A stretch of DNA of 64,000 nucleotides from Aporrectodea caliginosa (Eukaryota; Annelida; Clitellata; Crassiclitellata; Lumbricidae), in the NCBI GenBank assembly GCA_020284085.1, contig JACEVL010000098.1:487665-551664 (forward strand), written 5' to 3'. The position numbers were made by a program, and so were the translations under genes. Of the stretch, positions 21,630 through 31,365 are shown piece by piece. The notes below the pieces were generated by a model. It worked only from the letters and a program-made list of their open reading frames with translations, was not told where the DNA came from and did no database searches. Every line of letters begins with the position of its first letter. Position 1 is the first letter of the stretch.

Positions 21630-22163
21630 CTTTTGGGCGCCGCCGTTTTGGCGCGGCCGTTTTGGCGCCGGCCGTTTTGGCGCCGGCCGTTTAGGCGCCG
21701 GCCGTTTTGGCGCCGGATGCTTAGGCGTCACCGTTTGGACCGACTATATGGCTTGATTACGAGTGACACTAATCCTACCGTAATGAAATGGGAGCTGGAT
21801 TGATAAAAATTATTGTTTCAATGGTAGCTGGATTGATGAAAATAATTGTTTCAATGGGAGCTGGATTGATGAAAATAATTGTTTCAATGGGAGCTGGATT
21901 GATGAAAATAATTTTTTTTACATCACTGGAAGCTGGATTGGTGACAGTAATCATGGACATTGGTAGACTGCCTTCTAACGAAAAAATAATACAGCATTAA
22001 AAAGATGGTATTAATTTACCAAATTCTATATTCATCAATCCAACTCACCACAAGAAATTGTCTATGCTGCTGATATTTCTTTGCATTAAAAAAATAACAT
22101 TATTTACTACGTTTATTAGCGCCAAAACGTCCGGCGCTAAAACGGCGGCGTCAAAACGTCCTG
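21630..22163. mobile_element. TIR element with GGCGCC-rich ends and 33-bp minisatellite core
   Basis: The left end has a tandem run of CCGTTTTGGCGCCGG (21,640-21,735). The right end (22,116-22,163) holds GCGCCAAAACGTCCGGCGC and AACGGCGGCGTCAAAACG, the inverted counterpart, giving imperfect inverted repeats of about 40 bp. Between them are four 33-bp units (ATGGGAGCTGGATTGATGAA...) at about 21,787-21,925, then TAGACTGCC...ACAGCATT...AATTTACCAA. The core is related to the core of the MITE at 26,682-27,188, whose ends are different. It is nonautonomous. Confidence 0.7.
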
Positions 22164-22556
22164 CTTCGTTGCCGTTCAAGAAACTTTTTGTGTGATCGCT
22201 CTAACAAGACAGACTGATCAGTACATTTTCAATCACGCCACAGCCCAACCATTCTATGACTGATTCAGAAGCCTCATGACCGATCCGATTTCAGAGTTCA
22301 GGTCCATTCTCTCGCGACTTCGCGACAGGAACTGATATCCCGCTAGTTGGAAGGGTTTGTAAAACTCGGAGCGATGCGTTATGGTATCACACTTGTGAAT
22401 CTGCCTCGAAGTTTATGGACGGAAAGGAGGTCAGGGTTTATATTAAGCGTAAATTTTGAAACAAATACACAAGTCTGAATGAAGTAAGAGGTAAAAATGC
22501 AGATATACCCTACCTGAGGAACGAGTCTTTAAAAGTATGAACGAGACAATACCAAT
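22164..22556. other. No gene seen
   Basis: No coding frame or repeat recognised, apart from proximity to the propeller-exon remnant that follows. Confidence 0.4.
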
Positions 22557-22577
22557 TTGAGAGTCACAGATTGCATC

Positions 22578-22640
22578 GTATATAACGTCGATCCAGATTT
22601 AGTTAAGACGATTAAAACTTTATGTGATAGATGTCGAATC
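22578..22640 (+). pseudogene. Trace of a propeller-gene exon start
   Basis: CGATCCAGATTTAGTTAAGA at 22589-22608, preceded by a TATAAC..., aligns with the start of the gene 1 propeller exon (TATAAATCAGATCCAGTCTTAGTTAAGACG). It reads YNVDPDLVKTI against YKSDPVLVKTI. Similarity stops after about 60 bp. Together with the nearby minisatellite core it looks like a mostly erased copy of the gene family. Confidence 0.55.
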
Positions 22641-22825
22641 CCTAGAACTATAAGGTTCTATGTCCACTTTTTGCGAAACGGAGAAAAACGATTTTTAAGA
22701 TTTGCTGACAAAATTTTATTGCTCTGTTTCATTGATGGCAATTAAATTAAACTTTTTGGAAAACAATGTTTCCCTTAATATGATTATGTGTATTTCGATC
22801 ATAATATAAACCGATTATGAGTAAT

Positions 22826-22995
22826 TTAATCAATCAATCAATCAATCAATCAGCCGTTTATTGAATCAACAACAGCACAATTAATTCACAATCAGTCATT
22901 TAAAAAAAATGTTAATCTGCTGATGCCGTCAACCGGACAGCCCTAAAGGATAAAATAATCCGCTATTGCAGGGCTGCCCCTTTTCCATATTACAT
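22826..22995 (-). mobile_element. LINE 3' UTR with (GATT)n tail
   Basis: On the minus strand the sequence runs GCAGCCCTGCAATAGCGGAT, through CTTTAGGGCTGTCCGG, to TTGTTGATTCAATAAACGGC and then (TGATTGAT)n. An AATAAA and a simple-repeat tail at one end are the mark of a LINE 3' end inserted in minus orientation. No ORF remains. Confidence 0.65.
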
Positions 22996-23046
22996 TTACT
23001 GATGGCAAGACGATTTTTATGATCATATAGTTAAAGAAAATTCAAC

Positions 23047-24014
23047 TTAACCCTAGGGCTACCAAGCTTTTTGTAACACGGACTACCAACAAGGGGTGGT
23101 TACCCCCCCCTTGGATTTCGTGTTTGGTTTTACATATCATAACTTGTAATACAGCATTGGATTCAGCATTCATTTCTGCACGGAATGGTATATTTAGTTG
23201 TACATTATGTGAATGCACCTCGAAATTACATCACTTTTAACAACGGGACCCATTAATTAGCAATATTGTATATTATTGCGTACATTTTGTACTTTTTGGA
23301 TAAACAAATATAAGATTATGTGTGTTTTGAAACTAATCTATGTATAAAAGATACACAAAATCATCCCTACACATGTTTATATAGTATAAATGTACATCCA
23401 TACATATATATCCATACATATATATCGGTTTACGTTATAACGCTGTATTCAGCCATTTTCACACAGATTACGCGTATTATTATTTATTTTGATCACTTCC
23501 GGTATTCAAAAGACAAAGATGTAGGTATGCAAATGAAGCCCTTCATTCCCTCTAAAGAATGGTATCTTTGTTTCTCTTCCAGGAAGACAAATGAATACGC
23601 TACAGACAAAAAACTAAGGGAGGAGTCCTTCCATTCAGCCATTTTTCACGCATGTTACGCGTATTATAATTTATTTTGAGCACTTCCGGTTGTCTCAGGT
23701 CAACTCAGTGACCATGGAAATGTAGCCCCACATTCCCTCTATAGAATGGTATAATTTGTGTCTCTTAATATTAAATGACGGATAAGATATAGTCAAAAAT
23801 CTAGGGGGGTGGTATCCACCCCTGGTACCTCAGGTATATTGGGTATAACTTTTGAACGGTGTGAGATATCATCTCACATTTTACCTCAAAACGTGTGCAA
23901 ATGAACCCCCTACAGCTACCTAAAAGGTCAAATTTTTATTCCATACGGAAAAAGTTTGAGATGAAAAAAACCTAGGGGGTGGCAACCCCTTCTTCAATAC
24001 AGCCTCAGGGTTAA
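23047..24014. mobile_element. PiggyBac-like MITE, 960 bp, TTAA target duplication
   Basis: TTAA at 23047-23050 and 24011-24014 flank 23051-24010. The ends are CCCTAGGGCT and AGCCTCAGGG (imperfect inverted repeat), with further inverted G/C runs inside (AAGGGGTGGTTACCCCCC on the left, GGGGGTGGCAACCCC on the right). A roughly 190-bp internal unit is duplicated: TTCAGCCATTTTCACAC at about 23449 and TTCAGCCATTTTTCACGC at about 23634, each followed by TTACGCGTATTAT and CACTTCCGGT. No transposase; the 119-codon frame inside has no recognisable domain. Confidence 0.8.
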
Positions 24015-25265
24015 ATAACAATGTTAGGGCTAAATCATAGCCAAACAACTAAATAACAAAACATTGCAGTACAAGATTTAAGACAAACAAACAAACAAAC
24101 AAAATCAAAACAAAACAGATTATAATGTTATTATTTGGCTATAATTATGGAAGAGGTGACTATTTTTGGACATAGATCTGTATAACATTATTGCTTGCAG
24201 ACAAAGTGAGTGCTGTAGTCCAGTCACGTTTTAAGACTCACTGGTATTGGCTATGGACATAACACCGTATAATTCTTTTTTCAAACCTCACTCGATCACG
24301 GTAATATCTCCAATTCACATGATATAATATTAATGATTCTATTGGATGACTGAACTTGTTCCTCTATTATCTTTGAGACACTGTCCAAATCAGGTCCAAA
24401 TTTGTGGACATAGAACTTTATAGCACTGACGATAGAGCTTAAGAAAGCGTCTCCATTTAAGCTAGACTATTCAGGACATAGCTCCTGTCATCCCGGTAAC
24501 GGATATAGCGTTAGGGTGATTTAAAAAAAAGTGGACATAGAGCCTTAAAATTCTAGGCGTACGATGTATCAAGAAGAAAATGTGAAATATTATCATAATT
24601 ATATTAACTTTATTGTCATATGCATAGGTTATGTTCTTACTTATTTACGTTTTAAGAGGAGTGGTATTTCTATTTTTATGATGTATGTGAATTATCTTGA
24701 ATAGATGGATAGGACTCTACTGATTGGACTGTATATTTAGAATGGAACATTTAGACCAATTATAGCAATGTATTGGAACAGTCTATAATATAGACTGTTC
24801 CAATACATTGCTATCAATTATTATGTACACGTTATCATGTTATTCGAGTGTCGAGAATAAAGCAGTCGCTCACAAGTTGTGGTTGAGAACGGACTCTGAT
24901 GTGTTGTGACTATCACACGTGGTGGTAGTTCACATTTATATTCGTCATACATCCCAGCCATGGCACACACGTTGGACCAATTTTGAACCAACTTGTGTGC
25001 TCGCAGGAAAATGATATTGCTGTTGTTGCCAGAGTTCTTGCTACGGCATTGAGCGCTGAAGAATCGCTTGTGTTCTCTACAGACTACCAAACAGCTATAC
25101 CACGTAATAAATCACCGGTTTGATTTGAAATGAAGCGCCGTAAATCAATTTCAAAGTGCATTTCTCCGAGCTGTCACTAGATAACCCACACATTACCATA
25201 TAATTCCAATCTTCTGCTCGCTCCATTGACTGAAATTAGTTGTTATCTGGCTGACCTATTGATCT
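24015..25265. other. No gene seen; GGACATA motif array
   Basis: (CAAA)n at about 24,087-24,103. The word GGACATA recurs irregularly at about 24,166, 24,251, 24,404, 24,472 and 24,531, several times followed by a similar TATA-like end, suggesting a decayed tandem or transposon end cluster. The 89-codon minus frame at 24,821-25,090 is not recognised. Confidence 0.5.
24762..24814. repeat. Perfect palindrome, 26-bp arms, 1-bp spacer
   Basis: ATAGCAATGTATTGGAACAG... (24762-24787) is the exact reverse complement of 24789-24814, with a single A between. As RNA it would give an almost loopless hairpin. Confidence 0.95.
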
Positions 25266-25269
25266 ACAT

Positions 25270-25640
25270 TTGAGTATAATTATGCAGTATTACAGACTAC
25301 CGCCCTTCTCATATTCATAAACCTTTCGATATCCATTCACCCCGCTTCACCCGATCATTCTTTTACCTCATCCTTACCCAACCCAGTCATCCTTATTCGA
25401 AATTCTGTAACGGATGCATATCTCACACTGCAGCTCGACTCTAAATTCGAACAATCTCTCATCTGAATTCCGCAAATTCTTGGATTTTCCACATATCGTG
25501 TCGTTCAACCACAGTCATCTTTCTCAAACTCCTCTGCCTTTGACTGCACACGCTTACGAACCAAACTTAAATTCCAATTGTTTCACGAAGTTCTACCCTA
25601 ATTCGTCTAATCCGTTTACTTCTCATAGTCTTTAACCAAA
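25270..25640 (+). mobile_element. LINE C-terminal fragment
   Basis: The frame 25,414-25,635 contains LNSNNLSSEFRKFLDFPHI, the same C-terminal block as in the fragments at 4429-4790 and 5940-6345 (LWNDLSSEFRKF type), followed by HSHLSQTPLPLTAHAYEPN and FTKFYP. Degraded; no catalytic motif. Confidence 0.55.
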
Positions 25641-26269
25641 TTAGACCTACCTGCCGTAAAAATTCACTGATAAGATTACAAACTGCAGATGAACAATGTC
25701 AAAAACAAAGAAAGCAGAACCTCTTTTGCAAAAAAGAATGGTCAACAACGTACATCAGATGTTTAAATCAAAGATTCAGGCTCCGAAATACAATTAAATT
25801 CATTCGTTTACAATAAAATCTCAAAAGAATGTTAGGTTAAAAACTTGCAGAAAAAAAATGAAACTCGCGACAGCCAGAAATTTGCCAGTGATGGAGCACG
25901 CGTTGTAGTGCGGAGGCCAGCGTATGCGTTATACACTATTATACAACCCAGAACACTTAGGGGTCCGACCTTTAGTTTTAGCTCCGGAGATCTGTCGAGA
26001 GTTCATTCCATAGCTATAACTCCAATTTGACCTCATTTTCATGGGATTTATAGTTATATTTAGTTTATTCTATAACCATAAATGCGGCTTAGCGTCTGTA
26101 AAGGATCCAGACTAGGAATGTAATTTGATATTATAGGCAATCAAAAGAAGTTAAATAAGGTATCGCTTGCAGAGCAGCTACTTCAGAATTTTCCTGAGTT
26201 CACCCTTCATCAATCCAGAAATTCAATGACATAGGGCCCTTCAAGCTAGGTCTGTTTCAAAAGAAAAGG
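25641..26269. other. No gene seen
   Basis: AT-rich. The part after about 26,150 may already be pseudogene intron; it cannot be aligned confidently by eye with gene 2. Confidence 0.4.
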
Positions 26270-26681
26270 TTTTCAATGAGGTTTATGACGCGCTTAGTTG
26301 GATGCATGCGCCTCTACATATTGAATTTAGTATGTCCCTCCCAGTTTGGATTTATATATGGCCATCTCGCTTCGCATGTCTTCTAAGTGTGCTTTTGCAA
26401 CCCGCAACAATAAGCGCACCTCGTTTGCCATTCTAAACAAAATCCGTGGCACGTAGCTTCTTGAGTTGGTGACCTTAAGTGGCACTATACCCTGCACATA
26501 TCCTTAGATTAATGAGATTGGTTTTGTTTATATTCCGTCATCTAGTTTAGGTTGCACGGCGTTCCATAATTTTACATTGAAAATGAAGTCGAGAATGCTG
26601 GCTGTGTCTATTTCAATCTGTGCGTCGGTGTCTGTTCATCTCTTTGTGTGTTTGTCTATATCCCTGTGTTAACAGCTCATC

Positions 26682-27188
26682 GGTTGGGTAAACCCGTAGT
26701 TTAGGTTGGTAAATTATTTTATATCATCAAATAAAAATGGAAGCTGGATTGGTTAAAGAAATTGTTTCCCTAAATGGAAGTGTGATTGATGAAACCATTT
26801 ATGAGTTTAAATAGAAGTTGGATTGATGGAAATAATTTTTACCGTAAATAGAAGCTGGATTGATGAAACTAAGTTATTCACGCAATAGAAGCTGGATTGG
26901 TGAAAATTATTGTTTCCATAAGTAAAAGCTGGACCCATGAGAATAGTTCTTTGCTTAAATAAATGTTCCATTGATGAAAAATATTTTTTGGTTAAATAGA
27001 ATTTTTGTCATTTTTTCACGAAATGGAAGCTGGATTGATTAAAAATATTTTTCAATGAAATGGAAGCGGGATTGATAATAGTTATCATGGACATAGGTAG
27101 ACTGCTTAGTGCTTACTTACCAACATGAAGTACAGCATTGAAGACATTCAAATAATTTACCAACCAAAACTACGGGATAACCCATTGG
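26682..27188. mobile_element. MITE with ~38-bp terminal inverted repeats inside P1 intron
   Basis: The left end GGTTGGGTAAACCCGTAGTT (26,682-26,719) and right end AACTACGGGATAACCCATTGG (27,150-27,188) are inverted repeats, each continuing inward through the AAATAATTTACCAACC word. The core is made of degenerate GAAGCTGGATTGATGAAA units. The gene 2 intron lacks this block, so the empty site is visible by comparison between 50,960 and 50,985. Confidence 0.8.
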
Positions 27189-27238
27189 TCGTATATGTCC
27201 TTTTATGTAACTGCATTTAACTGTGCTTGTTTCAAAAG

Positions 27239-27284
27239 TTATCATCATGATCATCATCATCATCATCGTCGTCGTCGTCATCAC
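27239..27284 (+). repeat. (ATC)n/(GTC)n microsatellite
   Basis: Short run of ATC triplets followed by GTC triplets in the P1 intron. Confidence 0.8.
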
Positions 27285-27588
27285 ATTGCTCCTGTGTTTC
27301 ATTCAAGATCGATTGGCATTAAGAATTAATTAGATTTTTCTAATCTAAGAGCAAAAACTTCGATAACTTGAGTTTATACAGAATCAATATAGACTTAATA
27401 TTTAAAAAAGTTAACAATGGACATATGATCCTGAAATAGAAATAAATGTTTCTTTGTATTCCATCAAAAAGGCTGTTTAGGTTCCTCAAATGAAATCTTG
27501 AGAGTTGATGCAAATGGAAACAAATAAAGAAATGGTCAACATAAGACGATTGGGGATGGGTTATGTCTGTCAAAGATGAAGCGAATGT

Positions 27589-28680
27589 AAGTAAGTAAGT
27601 AAGTAGTTTATTCACCACAAAATAAAACAAAATGACAACACACAAATTTTACAAACCGAGTGGTGGGCTACCGGTGAAGTCTCATAGGACTCATCTCGCC
27701 GGTCACCCTAATAATGCTGGCGTAACACATGTTTTAAAAAAGCAAGTACAAAATACTACCGTAGTACCAATTAACAAACCCGTCTCATGACAATTGTTAA
27801 TAATCCATTTTTTCACACTGGGTAGCAGACACATACAACTTAGGATTGCTTTCAAGCCTTTAAACAAGCCACAATTGTGATTATCATATTACTATTTCAT
27901 GCACTGAACTGAAACCTCATCACACAAAACTCATAATTATACCCTTTAACATATAGGCCTACAGGCACAAGGAGTTAATCAAGTGCAACTTTAGCATACG
28001 TTTAAAATGTCTAATTGAAGCTATATTTCTAATATGGCTTGGAAGTTCATGCCACCATTTCGCACCACAGTAGCGAGTTGTTCTCAGTCCTTTTGTAGAG
28101 AAAAACTTAGGTATGAAGGTATTATTACTGTTCCTTGTATAATGGGAATGAACATCAGCATTAATTTTGAAATAATCATGAAATATAAGTGGAACATCCA
28201 ATTTATGAACACATTTATGGACAACACATAATACCTGAAATTTACGTAGTTCTTCTATCGGAAGAAGATTATAGTTTCGGTATAGATCAGCAACAGGTGT
28301 ACTAAGATGGGCACATTGCAATGTACGTAGGATACGGTTATTACAAATATCTAAGCGATATAAAGCAGACTTGTTTGCAGCGGAATAAATGTCCACCCCA
28401 TACAACAGGTGAGGGTAAATTAATGCAAAAAATAAATCTGTTAAGATACGACAATTTAACTTGTTTCTTAACCTGAAGAAAATCCCAATGAATTTCTTTA
28501 TTTTTGTAATATTTATTACAAAAATAACCATACTCACTATGTTCTTTCCAATTTAGTTTTTCATCAATAATTACCCCAAGGTACTTACAAGAACTTTCAC
28601 ATGAAAGTCTAACATTGTCCAATGAAAGACCAAAGTCATCAGAGGAAGTTTTACTTCTCAATGTCATTTAGCTGTTTTAT
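27589..28680 (-). mobile_element. LINE C: RT C-terminal half, minus strand, (CTTA)n tail
   Basis: Tail (GTAA)n on the plus strand at 27,589-27,606, then a 3' UTR, then the ORF. Read on the minus strand: LSCESSCKYLGVIIDEKLNW, KEHSEY, a frame change near 28,530, FIGIFFRLRNKLNCRILTDL, FFALIYPHLLYGVDIYS, LQCAHLSTPVADLYRNYNLL, PIEELRKFQVL, HYTRNSNNTFIPKFFSTKGL, WWHELPSHIRNI. This is the post-active-site half of a Jockey/CR1-type RT. 5'-truncated and frameshifted. It is the first element interrupting pseudogene P1. Confidence 0.85.
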
Positions 28681-29044
28681 TGAAAAATAAATGTCATGAA
28701 AATTCGATTGATGGAAAATAGGGCGGACCTTAAGAATAAAAGTTTGAAACTACTGTTCTCCAAGGTTCCAATCCTTCCAGAAACATCACACAAAAAGTTG
28801 TAAGAAAAATATTAATATTTAGGATTAGCATAACACCATCAAAGTTTTACCGTTTATCACATTATGCGAAAACTCGAACAGTAAACATGATTAGTTGTAA
28901 TCAATTATTATGAACACTAAAACAAGGAATAAATTCAATTACTTGTAGTAGGTCCAGATTACAACACAATGACATTTATTGCATGCCTAATTATTACTAG
29001 TGATAACACTGATTAGTGATTAAAATTATTTATTACAGTTGTTA
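28681..29044. other. No gene seen
   Basis: AT-rich sequence between LINE C and the low-complexity tract; no motif recognised. Confidence 0.5.
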
Positions 29045-29345
29045 TTATTGCTGCTGAGGTACATAGTCAATGTCAATGGGGCCTTGATCGCTTGATCCTT
29101 TGTTGGTGCCTAGAACGAGTTGCTTGGGCTGCAGAAAACCAAACGAGCCAGAAGCATAAGAACCAGAGGCAGAAGTGCTAGGAGCGAAAGAACCAGAAGC
29201 AGAACCAGCAGCAGAAGAACTAGAAGCAGAAGAACCAGAAGCAGAAAAATCAAAAGCAGAACCAGCAGCAGAAGAGACAGAAGCAGAGGAACCAGAAGCA
29301 GAAGAAACAGAACCAGCAACAGAAGAATGCCATAAATTTGAGAGT
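29045..29345 (-). other. Low-complexity tract, Ser/Ala/Gly-rich on minus, Glu/Ala/Pro-rich on plus
   Basis: A GAAGCAGAAGAACCA-type 15-bp motif is repeated imperfectly. The minus frame (101 codons) has a non-repetitive end, FGFLQPKQLVLGTNKG and QGPIDIDYVPQQQ, before its stop, which looks like normal protein and could be the end of a captured or retroposed exon. The plus frame (Glu-rich) continues to 29,663 without such a signature. I cannot name either. LINE B begins just after. Confidence 0.35.
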
Positions 29346-29454
29346 GACACCAGCTTCCACGGTTCTTACTGCAGAGAACTTAACAGCGACCAACACGAAG
29401 AAACGTCCATTCAATGCTTTACATGCAAGTTCTTTGATCCTTTGAGTCTCTGCA

Positions 29455-31238
29455 GCTTAAGAATACATCCTTTGGAGACCACCGAATTATTACTGATGCT
29501 AGGATTGACTCCTTTCGTGAATCTCTCGATCTCATTGATTGGTCCTCGGCTATTAATGCTTGCGCAAGTGGTGATGCAAATAAGGCTCACGATTTATTTA
29601 TGTTGCGCTATAAGGGAGCATATGATGAATCCTTCCCTCATGCCTCTAAAACACCAGAGGTAGACCTACCCTTAAGCAACCATGGATGACCCGGGTCTAT
29701 TAAAGTCTAGTAAAAACAAATCCTCACTGTATCTGAAATACTTAAAAAATCCAACTGAGGCTAACAGAAGTCATAAATCTTAGCGGAAGGGGCGCTATAT
29801 AAATATCTGAAATGAATGAATGAATGAATGAATAACCTATAGAAATAAATTCAAAACCATTCGGACTAAGGCTGAAAGAAATTACTATGCAGCTGAATTC
29901 TGTAAATGTAGTGATAACCTTAAAAGAAGCTGGAGTCTTATCCGTTCTTTAGCTGGTACGGGAGGCCATGAAACTAAGATTCACTCTCTATTAGTTAATG
30001 GGGAAAGGATAACAAACCCTGCAATGATGACTAACAAATTTAACAATTATTTTACAGGTATTGCACAATCACTAGCTGAAAACAATTCCTGATTACCCTA
30101 CCTCCTTTGAAAAATACATGAACCTACCCCTTCCTAATTCCTTTGGACTTACCGAAACATCTCCTGAAGAAATCCTGAATTTGAGCCATTCTATTCATCT
30201 GTCACATAGTAAAGGAGTTGATGATATTGATCCCTATATTGCAATTCCTACTTTAGCAAATATTGCTAAACCATTAGCTAAAATAATTAATTGCTCATTT
30301 ACTTCAGACATTGTACTCCAGGCTTTAAAAATTGCAAAAGTTGTCCCTGTCTTTAAGAAAGGAGGGAAAGATGAAGTATGTAATAATTATAGACCTATCT
30401 CTGTTCTCCTCTTATTTTCAAAATGTTTTGAAAAATTAATGTATGATCGTCTTAGTAATTTTATTACAAAAGCTAATATCCTATTCCCATCTCAACATGG
30501 TTTTCAATCTGGACACTCCACTTTCATGCCCCTACTGAGTATGCAAGATAAGATTTCTAATGCAATTGAGAATAATGAATACTCTCTGGGAGTTTTTCTT
30601 GACCTAGCCAAGGCGTTTGATACTGTGGATCATAGTATTTTATTAAAGAAACTAAATGTTTATGGTATACGTGGTACTCAACTTAACTGGTTTGCTAGCT
30701 ATTTTGAAAAACGCATGCAGCTTGTTTGCTGTAATGGTGTATTTTCTACTATGCATGCAATTAATTATGGTGTTCCACAGGGTTCGAATCTGGGTCCCTT
30801 GTTGTTTCTCATTTACATAAACGACCTTCCTAATGTTTCATCTATCATGTTTTTTATTTTGTTCGCTGATGATACCAATATCTTTTATTCTCATGGTTCA
30901 TTGGACACGTTATTTCAAATTGTGAATACTGAGCTAACCCTTGTTGCAGACTGGTTTTGTGCTAACAAGCTAACACTCAATATTGATAAAACAAACTTCA
31001 TTCTGTTCAAATCTCATAGAAAAAGCTATCCCTCTGAGTGCCCTAATCTGTACATTGATGGTGTTCCTATTACTCAAGTTGAATCAACTAAATTCTTGGG
31101 TGTTTATGTAGACCAACACTTAACATGGAATGAGCATATAAAAAATATTTCATCAAAAATTGCTAAGAATATTGGAATTTTATCTCGTATTTCTTATCTG
31201 CTACGGTACCATCTTACACTCGTACTACTCATAATACT
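29455..31238 (+). mobile_element. LINE B, 5' portion: linker and reverse transcriptase
   Basis: It enters in the endonuclease-RT linker (FRESLDLIDWSSAINACAS, NKAHDLFMLRYKGAY) with stops and frame changes, continues as TYRNKFKTIRTKAERNYYAA and SWSLIRSLAGTGGHETKIH, then an open RT frame at 30118-31257. RT motifs in order: VVPVFKKGGKDEVCNNYRPI, QHGFQSGHST, GVFLDLAKAFDTVDHSILL (catalytic Asp), GVPQGSNLGPLLFLIYINDL, FADDTNIF (catalytic Asp-Asp, about residue 248), NKLTLNIDKTNF, KFLGVYVDQHLTWNEHI. Jockey/CR1 group. At about 31,238 it is interrupted by an L2-like LINE and resumes at about 38,748. Confidence 0.9.
29783..29832 (+). mobile_element. Extremely 5'-truncated SINE/L2 tail
   Basis: AGGGGCGCTATATAAATATC followed by (TGAA)n, inserted between the LINE B reading ANRSHK and TYRNKF. 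Only the 3' hairpin side and tail are present, as expected from abortive reverse transcription. Confidence 0.75.
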
Positions 31239-31365
31239 CACTCTTGGCCCTGTTTGATGTCAGCGCCGCGTTTGACTCTGTCGATCATGACATCCTTTTA
31301 CTCCGCCTTTCTACTTCTTTTGGCCTTTCTAGTCTGCAAAGGCTCATCAGTCACTCTAGGCTTGC
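31239..31365 (+). mobile_element. L2-like LINE, left part (inserted in LINE B)
   Basis: The frame LLALFDVSAAFDSVDHDILL, LRLSTSFGLSSLQ is the L2/CR1 RT motif with the first catalytic Asp. It is cut at about 31,365 by the RTE-like element; the following RT motifs are at 37,613-38,700. The join with LINE B is at CATAATACTCACT. Confidence 0.85.

Larger units (their letters stand above)
26270..27588 (+). pseudogene. Propeller-gene pseudogene P1, 5' part (intron and first exon piece)
   Basis: 26,290-26,690 follows the gene 2 intron: GGATGCATGCGCCTCTACAT against 50,110, CGCAACAATAAGCGC against 50,679, GACGG/GCGTTCC against 50,843, and TGTTTGTCTATATCCCTGTG against 50,933. A MITE interrupts at 26,682. 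Intron homology resumes at about 27,220 and stops at GTTAACAATGGACAT, where it is fused to the middle of the propeller exon (27,417-27,588: AATCTTGAGAGTTGATGCA, AAAGAAATGGTCAAC). The acceptor and the first ~200 bp of the exon are deleted, and the fragment has in-frame stops. It ends at GCGAATGTA where a LINE tail begins; the rest is at 40,966. Confidence 0.8.

Noticed and set aside
23320..23679. 119-codon frame inside the piggyBac-like MITE
   Set aside because: It crosses the internal duplication and AT-rich tracts, has no DDD motif or other domain, and the element is short.
24821..25090. 89-codon minus frame as a gene
   Set aside because: No recognisable similarity, no exon context, and one end touches a palindrome.
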